Shown: positions 35,814 through 46,701, counted from the first letter of the stretch. The stretch: DNA of 64,000 bases from Ascochyta rabiei (GCF_004011695.2 NC_082418.1:62001-126000); one strand, 5' to 3'. The notes: generated by a model from the letters alone, not told the origin. Made by a program: numbers and translations.

Positions 35814-37012
35814 CAATACCAAACAGCAGGGATAAGCAGTGCCAGGATGATGAGAACAACAGGGTCCTTCGACCTGGCGACGTACCGCTGCTCCAGCGCA
35901 TCGATCATTCGGAACACCGCATCCTCCTCCTAGGCTTGAGCATTGGAGCACGCGGGTGGGTTCCGAGTTGATCTGTCGTCGTTACCTGGCGTCTTATCGG
36001 CTTGAGCTCGCCCAAGCGTTGCACTGACGAGGCAGCCCACGCTGCATCGCCATCTAGGCTCGTCTGCTCGTCTTGGTGACGTGAGAATAGGCGGTCAAGA
36101 GTCAAGACATGCTGTGGGCGTCTGATGTTCGACTTGTTGACACTGAGATGGGGCGGGGAGATGTTTGGGTCGCCTTGGCTTGACCCAGGTCCATATCCGT
36201 TGCTGCAGTAGCAATCGAGTGCCTGTCTTATCCTACACAGACGCACCCGCGTGGCGTTCGTCCTGCTTTGGCGGGCGGTACATCCTCGATTGGAGATATG
36301 TTCGCTCGCCGTCTAGGGCAGCATCAAGCGCGTCGATATCAAGCGGTAGGTCAAATTCCTTCGCGAGAAACAGACTCGCCGTACCCTCGAATTGACGTGT
36401 AAGGGCATAGAGCCAGTGTGCAGCTCGTGGTATGAACACCCCTTCCAGCAAGCAATATGCAGATGACCGGGTGCCCAACTCTCAACGCCAACTTCTCTCC
36501 ATCCAGGCCGAATCACCTTGGCCATCTCGAACCGGCTGCAGATGTTCTCGGTGCTGTTGGACCTCGACTACGCTGGACAACGTACCAAGCGTAGGCCACC
36601 TCTCTTCTCCACGCTTCACTGTGTCGTTACCCTGGTCCTTCTCGAGTGCAAAACCCACCACATCGTTGGAGTCTCCACACGCATCAGCGTCGTCATGTGT
36701 CTCTTTCTTCGGTTTAGCTGTTGCTTTGGGAGTCATGCCCTTTTTCGAATCTCTCGGTACCATGCAGAACAACGCCATGGGCTGCGTGTGAACGAAGCGG
36801 CGTAGGGGAGGCCAAACGGGGAGCTTCCTGCGTAGAGCTGTCTTGGGTTGTAAAGAGAAGGTGAGTGAGTGGGTGGAAAGCTGGTTCCAGCAACAGAAGC
36901 GATGGTTACTGGTAATCGATGTCGGGCAAGTGTGGAAGTGGAAATGAAATGCATATTGGGGACAAGTAGCAGAATTGTTTGCTTCGCGGATAGCTTGCTC
37001 GTTGGTAGTGCT
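35814..37012. other. 1.2-kb region with a possible degraded minus-strand gene
   Basis: This sequence is not RIP-damaged. On the minus strand a frame from 36778 (MALFCMVPRDSKKG...) ends at 36482, and an overlapping frame 36478-36233 reads VFIPRAAHWLYALTRQFEG and EFDLPLDIDALDAALDGERTYL, which look protein-like. They do not join without a frame change or an intron I could not place. No family is recognised. It may be the end of a gene broken by the neighbouring transposon. Confidence 0.35.
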
Positions 37013-39373
37013 CTACGTTAACACGCTCTTCCCCTCCTTCTTCCGCCCGCCCTTCTGCTGCGCAGCCTCATGTTTCCTCAGATCCTCCGGGACCTTGCTG
37101 ATCTGGCTCTTACTAAGCATCTGCTTGAGATCGTACAGCACATCCGCATCCTCGCTGCCCCAGAAGGTAACCGCGACACCGCTCTTACCCGCACGACCCG
37201 TACGACCAATACGATGCGTGTATGATTCGATAGAGCCGGCCATGTTGAAGTTGACGACGAGCGAGACGTCGGGGACGTCGATACCGCGGCCTGCCAGATC
37301 GGTGGCGACGAGAACGTCGGTGCGGCCTTCGCGGAGGGATTGCAGGGCGGCTTCGCGCTGTTCCTGTGTTTTGGAGCCGTGGAGAGTGACGGCAGAGAAG
37401 CCCATGTGTTTGATATCGCGCGCGATGGCGTCGCAGTTGCGCTTGATGTTGACGAAGACGATGATGGGGGCTGCGAATTCGCCGCTGTTGAGGATTTCCG
37501 AGAGGCGCTTCTTGCGCTTTTCTTCGCCTTGGATGAATTCGACGCGTTGTTCTACGGTTTCGACGGCTTCGCCAGCGTTGCCGATGGTTACGATGGCTGG
37601 CCGGCGGAGGTACTTGCGGGCGATGCGCTCGACGGCCGTGGGCATCGTGGCTGTGTACATCATCGTCTGGCGATACATGCCGCGCTTCATGGCGTCCGGG
37701 TCTTCTGCCATTTCGTTGTCGGGCTTCTCGTTGCCCACGGGCAGCGCGTCGAGGATCTTGTTCACGGGCTCTTCGAATCCCATGTCGATCATGCGATCCG
37801 CTTCGTCCATGATGACGTACGCGCACTGGCTGAGGACGAGCACGCGGCGCTCGATGCAGTCCACCAGTCGGCCGGGGGTTGCAATAATAATCTCACACCC
37901 ATCGCGCATCTGGAAGGCTTGCTCCTCGATCGAGTGACCACCAACTATGACGGCTGTCCGAAAGCCAAGCGGGTTTGCAAACTTCTTCGCCTCGACTTCA
38001 ATTTGCTGGGCCAGTTCGCGGGTAGGTGCGAGGACGAGGGCGTACGGGCCGTCATTGCGATTTGCTGGGCCGAGGGGCGGGAGCTGCGAGATGTAGACAA
38101 GTAGAGGAAGGATGAAGGCTGCAGTTTTACCTGAACCCGTGACTGCAACACCAATAAGATCGCGACACTGCAGCGCGATAGGAATGGCGGCGCGCTGAAT
38201 AGCAGAGGGCTCCGTGTATCCAGCCTGGTCGACGATGCGCATGAGGTTGTCCGGCAGGCCCGCTTCTTCCCAATTGCGCATGGGGTTGGGAATTGCACCG
38301 CCCTTTGTGGCAATGTTGAAGTCCTCCTTGAAGATGCGCCAGTCGCGCTCGCGCATGTGCTCGAGCTTCTTGTCGCTCCAGTGCTTGTCTAGCTGTGCGC
38401 GGCCGCCCTCCTCCCTCCGCCGCCTCTCCATCTCAAGAATGGCTTCTGCGCGCGCGCGGCCCGACTCGGGGTCGCGCTCGATCATGGCCTCGATGAACTG
38501 CTGTGTGTTGCGCTCCGTCTGGTCTTCGGTGAAGCCGCCGAGTTTGCCGCGGCCGAAGAAGTTGGTCTCGGCCTTTTGTTGGTAGATGGGGTTGTAGTCG
38601 TAGCTCGTGTCCTCCTCTTCGTTCCACTCAAAGTTAAACTTCTTCTCCGTCGTCCGCTTGCGCTTCTTCTTGGCGGAGAAGGTCGACAGGTTCTGTTCGG
38701 CGCCCATGTACCGGTTCTTGATCATAGCCGCCTCCGCATCCTCGGGCAGCGGCCGCTTGCCCGATTTCTTGTCTGGCACAGGCGGAGGCGCCATGTCCCT
38801 GCCTCTCTGGCCGTCTCTCTGGCCGTCTCTCTGACCGTCTCTCTGACCGTCTCTCTGACCGTCTCTCTGACTCACCCTCGACGGTGCACTTGGAGGCTCG
38901 TACCGCATAGACCTAGGCCCAGTAGGTATCGACCCGTTACGCGCCCCGTTCTGTGTCTGCCCATTCCCATTCCCATTCCCATTCATCCCCGCACTCGCAC
39001 TCCCACCATTCGCACCCTCCCTCCTCCTCCTCGCCTCCTCAACCTCCCTCGTCCGCTTCTCAAGCGCAATACGCTCGCGCTCCGCCTTGGACAAGAACTT
39101 TGGTTTCGCCGCGGCGGCCTCTTGCTCGCGCTTGGCTTTGAGGATGTCGTCGATGCTCGGCGGCTGTTTTTTCTGCGACGCCCATCCTTTTTTCGCTTTT
39201 TTGGGCAGCAGCGCGGGGCCGAGCGAGTCTTCCTCCGGTGGGGGTGGGGGTGGGGGTACGTTGGAGCTGGGCGGCGGAGGAGGTGGAGCGTCGAAACCAG
39301 GCGGCGGCGGAGGTGGAGCGTCGTTGAGCGACGGGGGTGGCGGTGGTGGTGGGTAGTCCATGCTACTGTACAT
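37013..39373 (-). CDS. prp28: pre-mRNA-splicing DEAD-box ATP-dependent RNA helicase Prp28
   Basis: Spliceosomal helicase that exchanges U1 for U6 at the 5' splice site (family knowledge). From the ATG at 39373 (MYSSMDYPPPP) it has 786 residues in one exon; an ATG four codons later is equally possible. The open frame extends to 39667, but that stretch is TNT/HTN repeats and likely leader. N-terminus: polyproline runs, KKAKKGW, an Arg/Glu-rich helix, RDGQ repeats and KKKRKRTTEKKFNFEWNEEEDTSYDYNP, typical of Prp28. Helicase: AIQRAAIP (Q motif), AVTGSGKT (about 411), PTRELAQQ, TPGRL, DEAD (about 522), TATM in place of SAT, HGSKTQEQRE, RGIDVPDVS and HRIGRTGRAGK. Complete and undamaged. Confidence 0.95.
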   Translation of the reverse strand: MYSSMDYPPPPPPPSLNDAPPPPPPGFDAPPPPPPSSNVPPPPPPPEEDSLGPALLPKKAKKGWASQKKQPPSIDDILKAKREQEAAAAKPKFLSKAERERIALEKRTREVEEARRRREGANGGSASAGMNGNGNGNGQTQNGARNGSIPTGPRSMRYEPPSAPSRVSQRDGQRDGQRDGQRDGQRDGQRGRDMAPPPVPDKKSGKRPLPEDAEAAMIKNRYMGAEQNLSTFSAKKKRKRTTEKKFNFEWNEEEDTSYDYNPIYQQKAETNFFGRGKLGGFTEDQTERNTQQFIEAMIERDPESGRARAEAILEMERRRREEGGRAQLDKHWSDKKLEHMRERDWRIFKEDFNIATKGGAIPNPMRNWEEAGLPDNLMRIVDQAGYTEPSAIQRAAIPIALQCRDLIGVAVTGSGKTAAFILPLLVYISQLPPLGPANRNDGPYALVLAPTRELAQQIEVEAKKFANPLGFRTAVIVGGHSIEEQAFQMRDGCEIIIATPGRLVDCIERRVLVLSQCAYVIMDEADRMIDMGFEEPVNKILDALPVGNEKPDNEMAEDPDAMKRGMYRQTMMYTATMPTAVERIARKYLRRPAIVTIGNAGEAVETVEQRVEFIQGEEKRKKRLSEILNSGEFAAPIIVFVNIKRNCDAIARDIKHMGFSAVTLHGSKTQEQREAALQSLREGRTDVLVATDLAGRGIDVPDVSLVVNFNMAGSIESYTHRIGRTGRAGKSGVAVTFWGSEDADVLYDLKQMLSKSQISKVPEDLRKHEAAQQKGGRKKEGKSVLT
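38802..38871 (-). repeat. 12-bp tandem repeat encoding RDGQ units in Prp28
   Basis: Six near-identical 12-bp units (GTCTCTCTGACC on the + strand, two with GGCC) encode consecutive Arg-Asp-Gly-Gln. In-frame length variation between strains is likely. Confidence 0.85.
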
Positions 39374-39920
39374 GCGTTGGTATGCGATGGTTTGCGTTGG
39401 TGTGTGTTGGTATGGTTGGTTTGTGTTGGTATGGTTGGTGTGTGGTATGGTTGGTGTATATTGGTGTGCGTTGGTGAAGGAGGTGTTCGCCAGAAAGCGC
39501 CGGGTGCCTTGGTGAATGTCGATTCGTTCAACGCCAGGTCGTTGCGTGCCAGGCGCGCTTGTGAATGCCAGGTCGTGTCGATGTTGGGGCGGACGTTGTG
39601 GTTGGTGCGAGTGCAAGGGTGTGGTGTGGAAAGGTTCGAGCTTGCCTAGGTCGCGGCGATCAGGCACGCTGTCACGTGCGCGTCGCCGCCCAGCCCAGCA
39701 CGACTACCACCATGATTATCTTCACGCGGTCGAGCTTCATGGATTGGTTTTTAAAGGTAGCAACCATCTATTGCAGTTCTACCTTGCTAGTCTCATGCTT
39801 CCTGGCATCACCCAAGCATACTGATACCTGCCTGTCGTGTCGTTATTTCGAAGCCGGGCAGCCTTTCCACTGGGCCAGCCCTCGCCCCAAGTCGTAGATG
39901 TCGTAGCGCGTGCACGCAGC

Positions 39921-40688
39921 TCAATCCTGCCTGCCCTTCAGTAACCGCTTGGTGACCTTGTCCTTCTCGATGATGTAGACGTGTGCGCCCCAGCCAGAGA
40001 GTGCGTCGCGGTCGACGGCGTTCAGCAGCGCTTGTGAGATGGTCTCGAAGAGGTCGTCTGGGCCCTGTTCGCCGTTAGCTGCCGTCTCGGCGTACCTGCG
40101 ACCTGGCTGGACCCACCAGATCCGGCTCCCACAGGCCCTCGCATGTGCCGAACAGCTGGTCGCTCGCGGTTCCGCTGACGATGAAGTCCTTGGCAAAGTC
40201 AATGCACCCGATGCTGTCGAAGCCGCAGATGAAGGGCTTCCCCGTGGTCTGGTTGATGCCGGCGATGACGGGGCTGACAAAGTAGGGCCCGAAGCGCTTC
40301 TCGTACAGCGACGACGAGACGAGGTTGGCCATGGTCTGGGGCGAGATGTTGCGCTCTTCGCGCAGACGGTACATGTTGACCTTGTAGCGGAACAGGTCCG
40401 ACACGGTCGACACGTCTGTGGCCAGTCCTGTCAGGCCCAGGAACACGTCGCCGTACTGGAAGATCTTGGGGAAGTTGTTGGAGACGGTGAGGGCCTGCAT
40501 GCCGAGGCGCAGGTCGCAGGCGATGGCGACGCAGTCCTTGCCCACCATGGCCACGGCAGCGCCGCCGTCTGTCGAGGTTAGCGGGCTCGTCGCAGGCGGA
40601 CGTGCAGGGGCCTCGTACTTATCGAGAACGGGGACGACTGCTGCGGTTAGCTGGGTGCAGGGTCCGGCGGCGTGGGGGAGCTCACCAT
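39921..40688 (-). CDS. pup3: 20S proteasome subunit beta-3
   Basis: Non-catalytic beta subunit of the 20S proteasome core. Four exons on the minus strand: 40688-40686 (ATG only), 40637-40619, 40568-40117 and 40064-39921; introns are 48, 50 and 52 bp, two with CTAAC branch sites. The joined start [20 protein letters not shown] matches the family exactly and the total of 205 residues is the normal length. Further signatures are [45 protein letters not shown] and the C-terminus [19 protein letters not shown]. As expected for beta-3 there is no catalytic N-terminal threonine. Head-to-head with the mL59 gene about 380 bp away, so they may share a promoter. Confidence 0.95.
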
Positions 40689-41067
40689 GGCTGTGATGCG
40701 GTCCGGACAGGGCTCTACTGGAGGCGGTGAGGTGGGTGGTCTCGGTGAAGGTGCCCTGTGGGTGGTCGTGGGGAGAGAGCAGTAGCGCACAGGCGACAAG
40801 CAGGGTGGAGGGCGGTGGGCGGTGGGTGGTGGGTGTTGGACGTTGACGATGGAGGCACGGCGCTCAGGTAGCCACAGCTAACGAACGCGGCGACGAGCTC
40901 GCCCGCCCGCCCGCCCGCCATGGACCACCAGCAGGAGGCTGGCCCGAGCGCCCTCCGCCGTCCTTGGCGCGATTTATTGCATCCCGTCGCCGGCCCATCA
41001 CCTGCGCACCAGCTCACCAGCTCACCAGCACACCAGCAGCGGCTCCACCCACGCAACTCCCGCAGAC

Positions 41068-41772
41068 ATGGCGACACCACAGGCCGTCGAGCTCGCAAAG
41101 ACGCTGCCCCCGCGGCTGCTGCGCTTCTTCCAGCGCTACCCGCCGCCGCAGCTGTTTCCCACCATCACCTCGCAAATCGCAGCCGCGCCCGCAGACACGG
41201 CCGACGTCCCATCCACCGCCACGCCCACCACACCACCCCCGCCGCCGAGCCCCCCGTCTCGCAAGCCCCTACCGCCACAGCCACCGCCACAGCCACCGCC
41301 ACACCAGCACCCACAACACCCGCCGACCTCGCCTTCCCCAACCCCTTCCAGCCCACCAAGAACTTCACCACCGGCCGCTGGCACGGCCCCGTGTACGGGC
41401 TGCGGAAGCAAGCCGACCTCGTGAAGCTCGCGAGCGCACACGGCGTGGTCGACCTGCTCCCCTGGACGATCAAGAAGCCCGGGGAGAAAGAAGCGCGGCG
41501 GATCGAGCGCGGGCTGACGGTCAAGGGCACGGGCGAGGGCCAGCGCGTCAAGGGAAAGCTGTGGGAGCGCACGCTCAAGGGCAGGCTGGAGATGCGGAGA
41601 CAGGCCATGCTGGATATGCCGAGGCTGATCCAGGAGTGGAAACAGGTGAGTCTGAGCCCGCGTGGTACTCTGTTGTTGCGGCGACGTGGGGCGGGAATGC
41701 GTACTAACTCGTTTGCAGAGAGGCCATGGTCGTGGGTGGAAGAAGTGGCCGAGTGGCAAGGCGAAGAAATAG
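41068..41772 (+). CDS. mitochondrial large-subunit ribosomal protein mL59 (Mrpl25 family), one apparent frame break
   Basis: Two exons, 41068-41645 and 41719-41772, with a 73-bp intron (GTGAGT..TTTGCAG). The N-terminus MATPQAVELAKTLPPRLLRFFQRYPPPQ, the core NPFQPTKNFTTGRWHGPVYGLRKQ, LPWTIKKPGEKEARRIERGL, VKGKLWERTLKGRLEMRRQAM and the C-terminal exon RGHGRGWKKWP match fungal mL59. The N-terminal and core parts are in different frames. Adding one C to the five-C run at 41236-41240 joins them through PAAEPPVSQAPTATAT without a stop, giving about 210 residues. No intron fits there, so a sequencing or assembly error is the simplest reading. Confidence 0.85.
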
Positions 41773-41780
41773 AAGGGGTC

Positions 41781-41860
41781 AAGGACGGTGGTCAGGGGCC
41801 AAGGACGGTGGTCAGGGGCCAAGGACGACAGTCAGGGGCCAAGGACGACAGTCAGAGGTA
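41781..41860. repeat. 20-bp minisatellite, four copies
   Basis: Unit AAGGACGGTGGTCAGGGGCC, starting at 41781, 41801, 41821 and 41841; the last two carry ACAG for GTGG. It begins nine bases after the mL59 stop codon, so it is probably in the 3' untranslated region. Confidence 0.9.
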
Positions 41861-41881
41861 CGGCGCGGTGGCGTTGTGCTG

Positions 41882-41955
41882 TGTACATGTACGTGTTTGG
41901 ACGAGGGGCGCTGTGCCGTGTACATGTACGTGTTTGGACGAGGGGAGCATTCTGT
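41882..41955. repeat. 37-bp tandem duplication
   Basis: TGTACATGTACGTGTTTGGA followed by CGAGGGG is repeated at 41882 and 41919. Confidence 0.85.
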
Positions 41956-42127
41956 TCATGGCGTTCAGGCAGGGCCAGCATCCTGCTTTGCATCCCATCA
42001 GCGCGACGACGCGATGCATGTGTGGGACGAGAAAGAGAAAGAGACAGAGCAATGCAACGCCGTGTATTCCAGTCCCTTTGCCACATCCTGAACATGTCCT
42101 GTGAAATGGGTATTGACTCCAAAGTGC

Positions 42128-42345
42128 CTCCACCATGCCTTGATACCTTGATACCTTTGTACCTTTGTACCTTTCGTGCCTTCATACCTTGGTACCTTTA
42201 TACTTTCAATGTCTTCATACCTTGGTATCTTTATACCTTCAACGTCTTCATAACTTCATGCCTTAATACCTTCCATTCCTTCATGTCTTCATACCTTCCA
42301 ACCTTCCATTCCTTCATGTCTTCATACCTTCCACGCCTCCATGCA
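42128..42345. repeat. degenerate ~10-bp minisatellite (CCTTSATAC-type)
   Basis: About twenty imperfect copies of ACCTTCATAC/ACCTTTATAC/TCCATTCCTTC run to 42345, with higher-order duplication (CATTCCTTCATGTCTTCATA twice). It lies downstream of mL59 and the convergent gene at 42378. Confidence 0.85.
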
Positions 42346-42377
42346 AAGCAAGACGCCACAAACGCACCAATGCCCCC

Positions 42378-43411
42378 CTACATGACCATCTCCTCGTCGG
42401 CGTACGACGGCTGCTGGAAGCCGTACTCGCGGGCATAGGCATACGCGCCGTAGTTGTTCTCCATGTCCGAGATGGTGCCCACCTTGTTCTGCCACAGCCC
42501 GTGGCTGGCCGCGCTGTTGTACACGGGGTCCGTCGCCGGGTAGTAGTTTGACTGCTTGGCCGACTGGTGGGCCGACTGCTCGTAGTCGCGCTGCGCAAGC
42601 ATGTCGTAGCCCGACGCCATGTACGGCTCTGCTGCCTGAGGCGACGCACTTGGCTCTCGCGCCTGCTCGTCCTGCTGGGCTTTCTCATAGCGCAGCTTGG
42701 CCATCGACTCCTCTTGCGCTAGGCTCGTCGGCGGCCAGTCGTACAGCTGCCGCGACATGTTGTAGTCTGTGCCTGCTGGATAGCCCTGGCGGCCCTGTGG
42801 GGGGGAGATGCGCCATAGCTCGAGCAGCCGTAACCGCTGGTCATCATCTGCATTCTGGAACAGCTCGACTTGGGACGGGAAAAGCAGTTCCGGGTTGATG
42901 CTGTTGCGCAGCAAAATCGCCCCTAGTTCAGACATGTCAATGTGCGTCTTTGCTGGCGGTTCCGAGGCACTACGGGTGGGCACGACATGGTGTGAGTGGG
43001 TGTAGTGGCTCGAAGCATACACGATTGCCTTGGGGGCTTCTGGCTGCTGCGCTTGTTCTTGCTGTATTTGCTGCTGCTGCTGCCGCGCTTGTTCTAGTTG
43101 TATTTGCTGCAGCCGCGCTGACTCTTGTTGCACTTGCTGCTGGTGTGCTGCGTTCTGTGACAGATGCATGTTAGCTGCAAACAGCTGGGCGAGTTCATCT
43201 TGCTGCATGTTTGCGTCTTCCTCGGCCTTGGCTCGCACGTTGATGCCCGTTGATATAGAGCCGCACTATGACGTAGTGGTCAGTACGTCGACATGACGAG
43301 CGGCCAGGAGCTTACATGGGAGCAGGCGATGTTCTGGGAGAATACAGAGGGGCTGTAAGCAAAGACGGTGTTGTAGGAGCAGTCGCAGTAGTGCACAAGC
43401 ATGGGCTGCAT
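42378..43411 (-). CDS. conserved fungal Gln-rich protein of unknown function
   Basis: Two exons, 43411-43316 and 43265-42378, with a 50-bp intron (GTAAGC..TCATAG), 327 residues. The short N-terminal exon reads HYCDCSYNTVFAYSPSVFSQ and continues after the intron as ACSHCGSIS; the cysteines (CDC, CSHC) suggest a small metal-binding or disulfide element. Then follow a Gln-rich segment (AAHQQQVQQESARLQQIQ), a more ordered block with LGAILLRNSINPELLFPSQVELFQ and DDDQRLRLLELWRISPP, and a Tyr-rich tail. I recognise no named domain. The ordered middle block and the clean intron make it a real gene. A nuclear or signalling role cannot be judged from sequence. Confidence 0.8.
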
Positions 43412-44457
43412 CTATGAATGCGGTTCCACAGTCGCTGATGGCGTCAACTGGGCCACAGGCGGTTCGGCGATGCGCCAAATGCACCAACGTGTGTTGGTTG
43501 AAGACGTCAGCACACGCTGTGACGGTTGTTGGAACGATTCTGTCAGCTCGAACAAACGCTCTGGGACCAGGGTGGATGTGGACAGTGGTCTGGCGATGCT
43601 TGGCAGATGGGTCCTGGTTGGGCGCTGACAACAGAATCTTGCAACAACGGCGGCCTTGTCCAAATGGTGAGGGGAACAAAGCGACAGCTGTGGGTGAGTC
43701 AAGGGCAAAAGCGTGGACGGAGGTCAGTCTGCGGCGGCGAGGCAATGGTGCTATATGTACTGGGTAGCGCGCAGGTGATGGGTCATGCGGTTGGGTCGAG
43801 GGCAGCGAAAAGGCGGGATGGCATGGCCGCCCACGTCCAGTTCGCAACGGCCTGAAACAGAAAGCTCGGGCTAGCCGGCGCAGGGCCAATGGGTTGCTGC
43901 TGGTGCGTGCAAAGCATGGTCGACACTCGACAACGCATCAAAGGTGAAGAAGCGGAGCCAGCGTCGGGACCGCCGTGGGCCACGGCTGCATCGACCAGGC
44001 TTGTGCGAAGGCCGGTGTGGAAGCAGCTCGCGGACCGTGTGGCAATAGGACGGGCTGGAGGCGTGCACCTGCCTGGGAGGGGGGGAGGGGGGGCGTGGCA
44101 GGCGTTGGAGAGAGGCAGAGCGCCCGACGTCCGCGCCCGCCAGCTCTCCCAGGCTGCCCGCCGTGCCCGGTCTGCGGCGGGGTCAGGCTGCCTGAGCGTT
44201 GAGGCACCCAGCGTGAGCTTGGACCGCCGCGCTAGCCAGAAGCCGCCGTGAGCTCCAGGACGCATCGCATCTGCCTGCATCAACACCACCAACACCACCA
44301 ACACCACCACCACCGCGCCTTGCAGCCAACTTGCCTCGCCCGCCCAATTCGCCGTCTCTGATCAGCCACTCCCCGCCATCTCTGATCAGCCACCCCCCGC
44401 CATCTGACCCTTCCCCCCTCCGAGCCCCTCGCTCCTTCCACACGCGCCGCCGCCGCC
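43412..44457. other. divergent intergenic region between the Gln-rich protein gene and pre10
   Basis: About 1.05 kb between two divergent starts, expected to hold both promoters. Open frames here overlap on both strands and show no family motif. CACCAACAC repeats (44280-44312) and a duplicated TCTGATCAGCCAC(T/C)CCC (about 44356-44398) lie just before the pre10 start. Confidence 0.5.
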
Positions 44458-45492
44458 ATGGTCAGCTCCCCCGCCGCCGCCGCCGCCGCCGTGTTTGCGC
44501 CAGGCCCCTGCTAACCGCTGCAGACGTCCATAGGCACAGGCTACGACCTGTCCAACTCGGTCTTCTCCCCCGACGGCCGCAACTTCCAGGTACCTCCACC
44601 TCACCGCCGCCGCGCAAAGGCAGCCGCTCACACTCGTAGGTCGAATACGCAGTCAAGGCGGTCGAGAACGGCGGCACAGCAGTCGGCATCCGCTGCAAAG
44701 ACGGCGTCGTGCTCGCCCTCGAGAAGCTCGTCACCAGCAAGCTGCTCAAGGCCGGCGCCAACAAGCGCATCGCCACAATCGACCGCAACATGGGCATCGT
44801 CTCCTCCGGCCTCCTCCCCGACGGCCGCCACTTCGTCTCCCGCGCCCGCGACGAGGCGGCCCAGTGGCGGCAGCTCTACAAGGCCCCCATCCCTGTCGCC
44901 TCGCTCGCCGACCGCATGGGCAGCTACGCCCAGGCATACACCCTCTACTCCAGCGTACGGCCCTTCGGTATCACTGCCATTGTCGCCGGCTGGGACTCGG
45001 AGGCCGAGTTGCCAGTCGACGGCCAGGTCGGCGCTGGGCCCAAGGCTGGCTCCGGCGGCAAGCAGGAGGGCGCAAAGCACGGTGGCCCCTCTCTGTACAT
45101 GATCGAGCCGAGTGGTCTGTACTGGGTATGATGCCCGCTGCTACGCCCACGGCTCAAGCTAATCCTCGACGCAGGGCTACTACGGCGCCGCCACCGGCAA
45201 GGGACGACAGATTGCAAAGTCGGAACTCGAGAAGCTCAACCTCGCCGAGGGCGAGCTGTCGCTCCACGACGGCGTCAAGGAGGCCGCGCGCATCATCTAC
45301 GTCGCCCACGACGACAACAAGGACAAGGAGTTTGAGCTGGAGCTGACCTGGATCAGCAACCTGGACGGACCCACAAAGGGCAGACACGAGGAGGTGCCCA
45401 AGGACATCAGGGAAGAGGCGGAGCGGCTGGCAAAGAAGGCGTTGGAGGGCGACGACGACGACGAGGAAGAGGAAGAGAAGATGCAGGAGTAA
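44458..45492 (+). CDS. pre10: 20S proteasome subunit alpha-7 (alpha type-3)
   Basis: Alpha-ring subunit of the 20S proteasome core. Exons: 44458-44460 (ATG only), 44524-44589, 44640-45125 and 45175-45492; introns are 63, 50 and 49 bp, giving 290 residues. The joined start [20 protein letters not shown] followed by [19 protein letters not shown] is the proteasome alpha signature for this subunit. Other matches are [64 protein letters not shown] and the acidic tail [14 protein letters not shown], which is characteristic of alpha-7. Intact. Confidence 0.95.
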
Positions 45493-45878
45493 ATCACGAC
45501 GTGTGCATCCCATGCCCAGCATTGGCCGTATGAACGGTCATCCATGATAACGACCTGCTCCACGAAGCACAATCACGAAACACAGCATCCTCACCTCCCA
45601 CTGTGCAGCGCGTGATGTTTTGAGCCTGTGTTGATGTACGCGAGAAGCAGAAGCCTTGGTTTTGGTATACTGACTCCACATGAGAAGCGTCGTGAGCATG
45701 GCTCGTCGTGAGCATGGCTCGCCGAGAGGTGGTAAAGCTGCAGCTAGCGGGAAGCTGGTGGGGCGGCGCGTCATTCACCAGTCAAACGCCGATAACCAAC
45801 TCGTGGCTACTAAAACTCGATCATCAGCCGGATGCCTACACCGCTACCATTACCTTGACCTGTTCAACACTAACGAAC
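45493..45878. other. short intergenic region between pre10 and the PGAM gene
   Basis: Contains the pre10 3' end and the promoter of the following gene. A 17-bp direct duplication (GAGCATGGCTCG, with CGT) lies near 45694-45724. No additional gene is supported. Confidence 0.5.
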
Positions 45879-46701
45879 ATGCCGCCGACACTCATCCTCA
45901 TCCGCCATGCGCAGGCACAGCACAACGCTACCAGCGATTGGGTAGGGTGGTCTGATACGCAACACGAACACGTCTAACACGACACAGTCCATCCACGACC
46001 CACCACTGACTGACCTTGGTCGCCAACAGAGCTCTGAACTACACGAGAGCTTGAAAGCAAGCGATCTGGCCAACAAGGCGGAGCTCATCGTCGTCAGCCC
46101 CATGAGGCGGACCCTCGAGACCATGACCATTGGCCTGGACTGGCTGATCAAAAAGGGCGTGCCCGTCCTGCCCGACGCAAATTGGCATGAAAATGCCGAC
46201 AAGCCCTGCGACACCGGCAACACCATGGACGTCATCTCCAAGGAGTACCCGCAGTACGACTTCTCCGGCGTAGATCCCCTGTACCCCGACAAGACCAGCA
46301 ACCTGAAGACCAACCCCTACGCATTCACCCAAAAAGCCATTGTTGCGCGCGGCCAGACCTGCTTGAAGGACCTCTACAACCGCCCCGAGAAAGTCATCGC
46401 CGTCGTCACGCACTCGGGATTCCTGCGCACCGCCATCTGCAACCGCATGTTCTTCAACGCCGACTGGCGCGTCTTTGACTACGACCAAGCCGAGACGCAG
46501 AAGCAGGGCCGCTACGTGCTGAAGGAGTGGGAGGCAACGGAGCAGCAGGGCGGCGGCATGGGCCGCAGCGACGTCGGCGTCTTCGGCATCGTCGAGGGCG
46601 ACTTCCCGCCCGAGGTCGAAGAGGACGAGTTGAAGCGCGAGCCCAAGCTCGAGCAGGCTGGCGAGGCGAACGCGCAGATTCCTGCGCGGGAGAGCGCATG
46701 A
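45879..46701 (+). CDS. histidine phosphatase / phosphoglycerate mutase-family protein
   Basis: Two exons, 45879-45941 and 45988-46701, with a 46-bp intron, 258 residues. The catalytic RHA motif is at residues 9-11 (LILIRHAQAQHN), followed by DPPLTDLGRQQS, the second arginine in VVSPMRRTLET and the second histidine in VVTHSGFLRT. These make up the complete two-His phosphatase active site. Fungal relatives of this size are annotated as PGAM-family phosphatases of unknown substrate; true glycolytic dPGM is unlikely because the dPGM-specific segments are absent. The C-terminus is acidic and probably disordered. Confidence 0.9.

Noticed and set aside
37340..39649. long plus-strand open frames opposite prp28
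   Set aside because: Antisense shadows of a GC-rich conserved gene, with no domain of their own.
39374..39667. N-terminal extension of Prp28 to 39667
   Set aside because: It reads as Thr/Asn/His repeats from TTGGT-type DNA repeats. Conserved Prp28 N-termini begin near the polyproline stretch.
40920..42104. 394-codon plus-strand open frame over mL59
   Set aside because: Only its middle part (LAFPNPFQPTKN to EWKQ) is mL59. The start reads through the promoter and the end through the intron and minisatellites.
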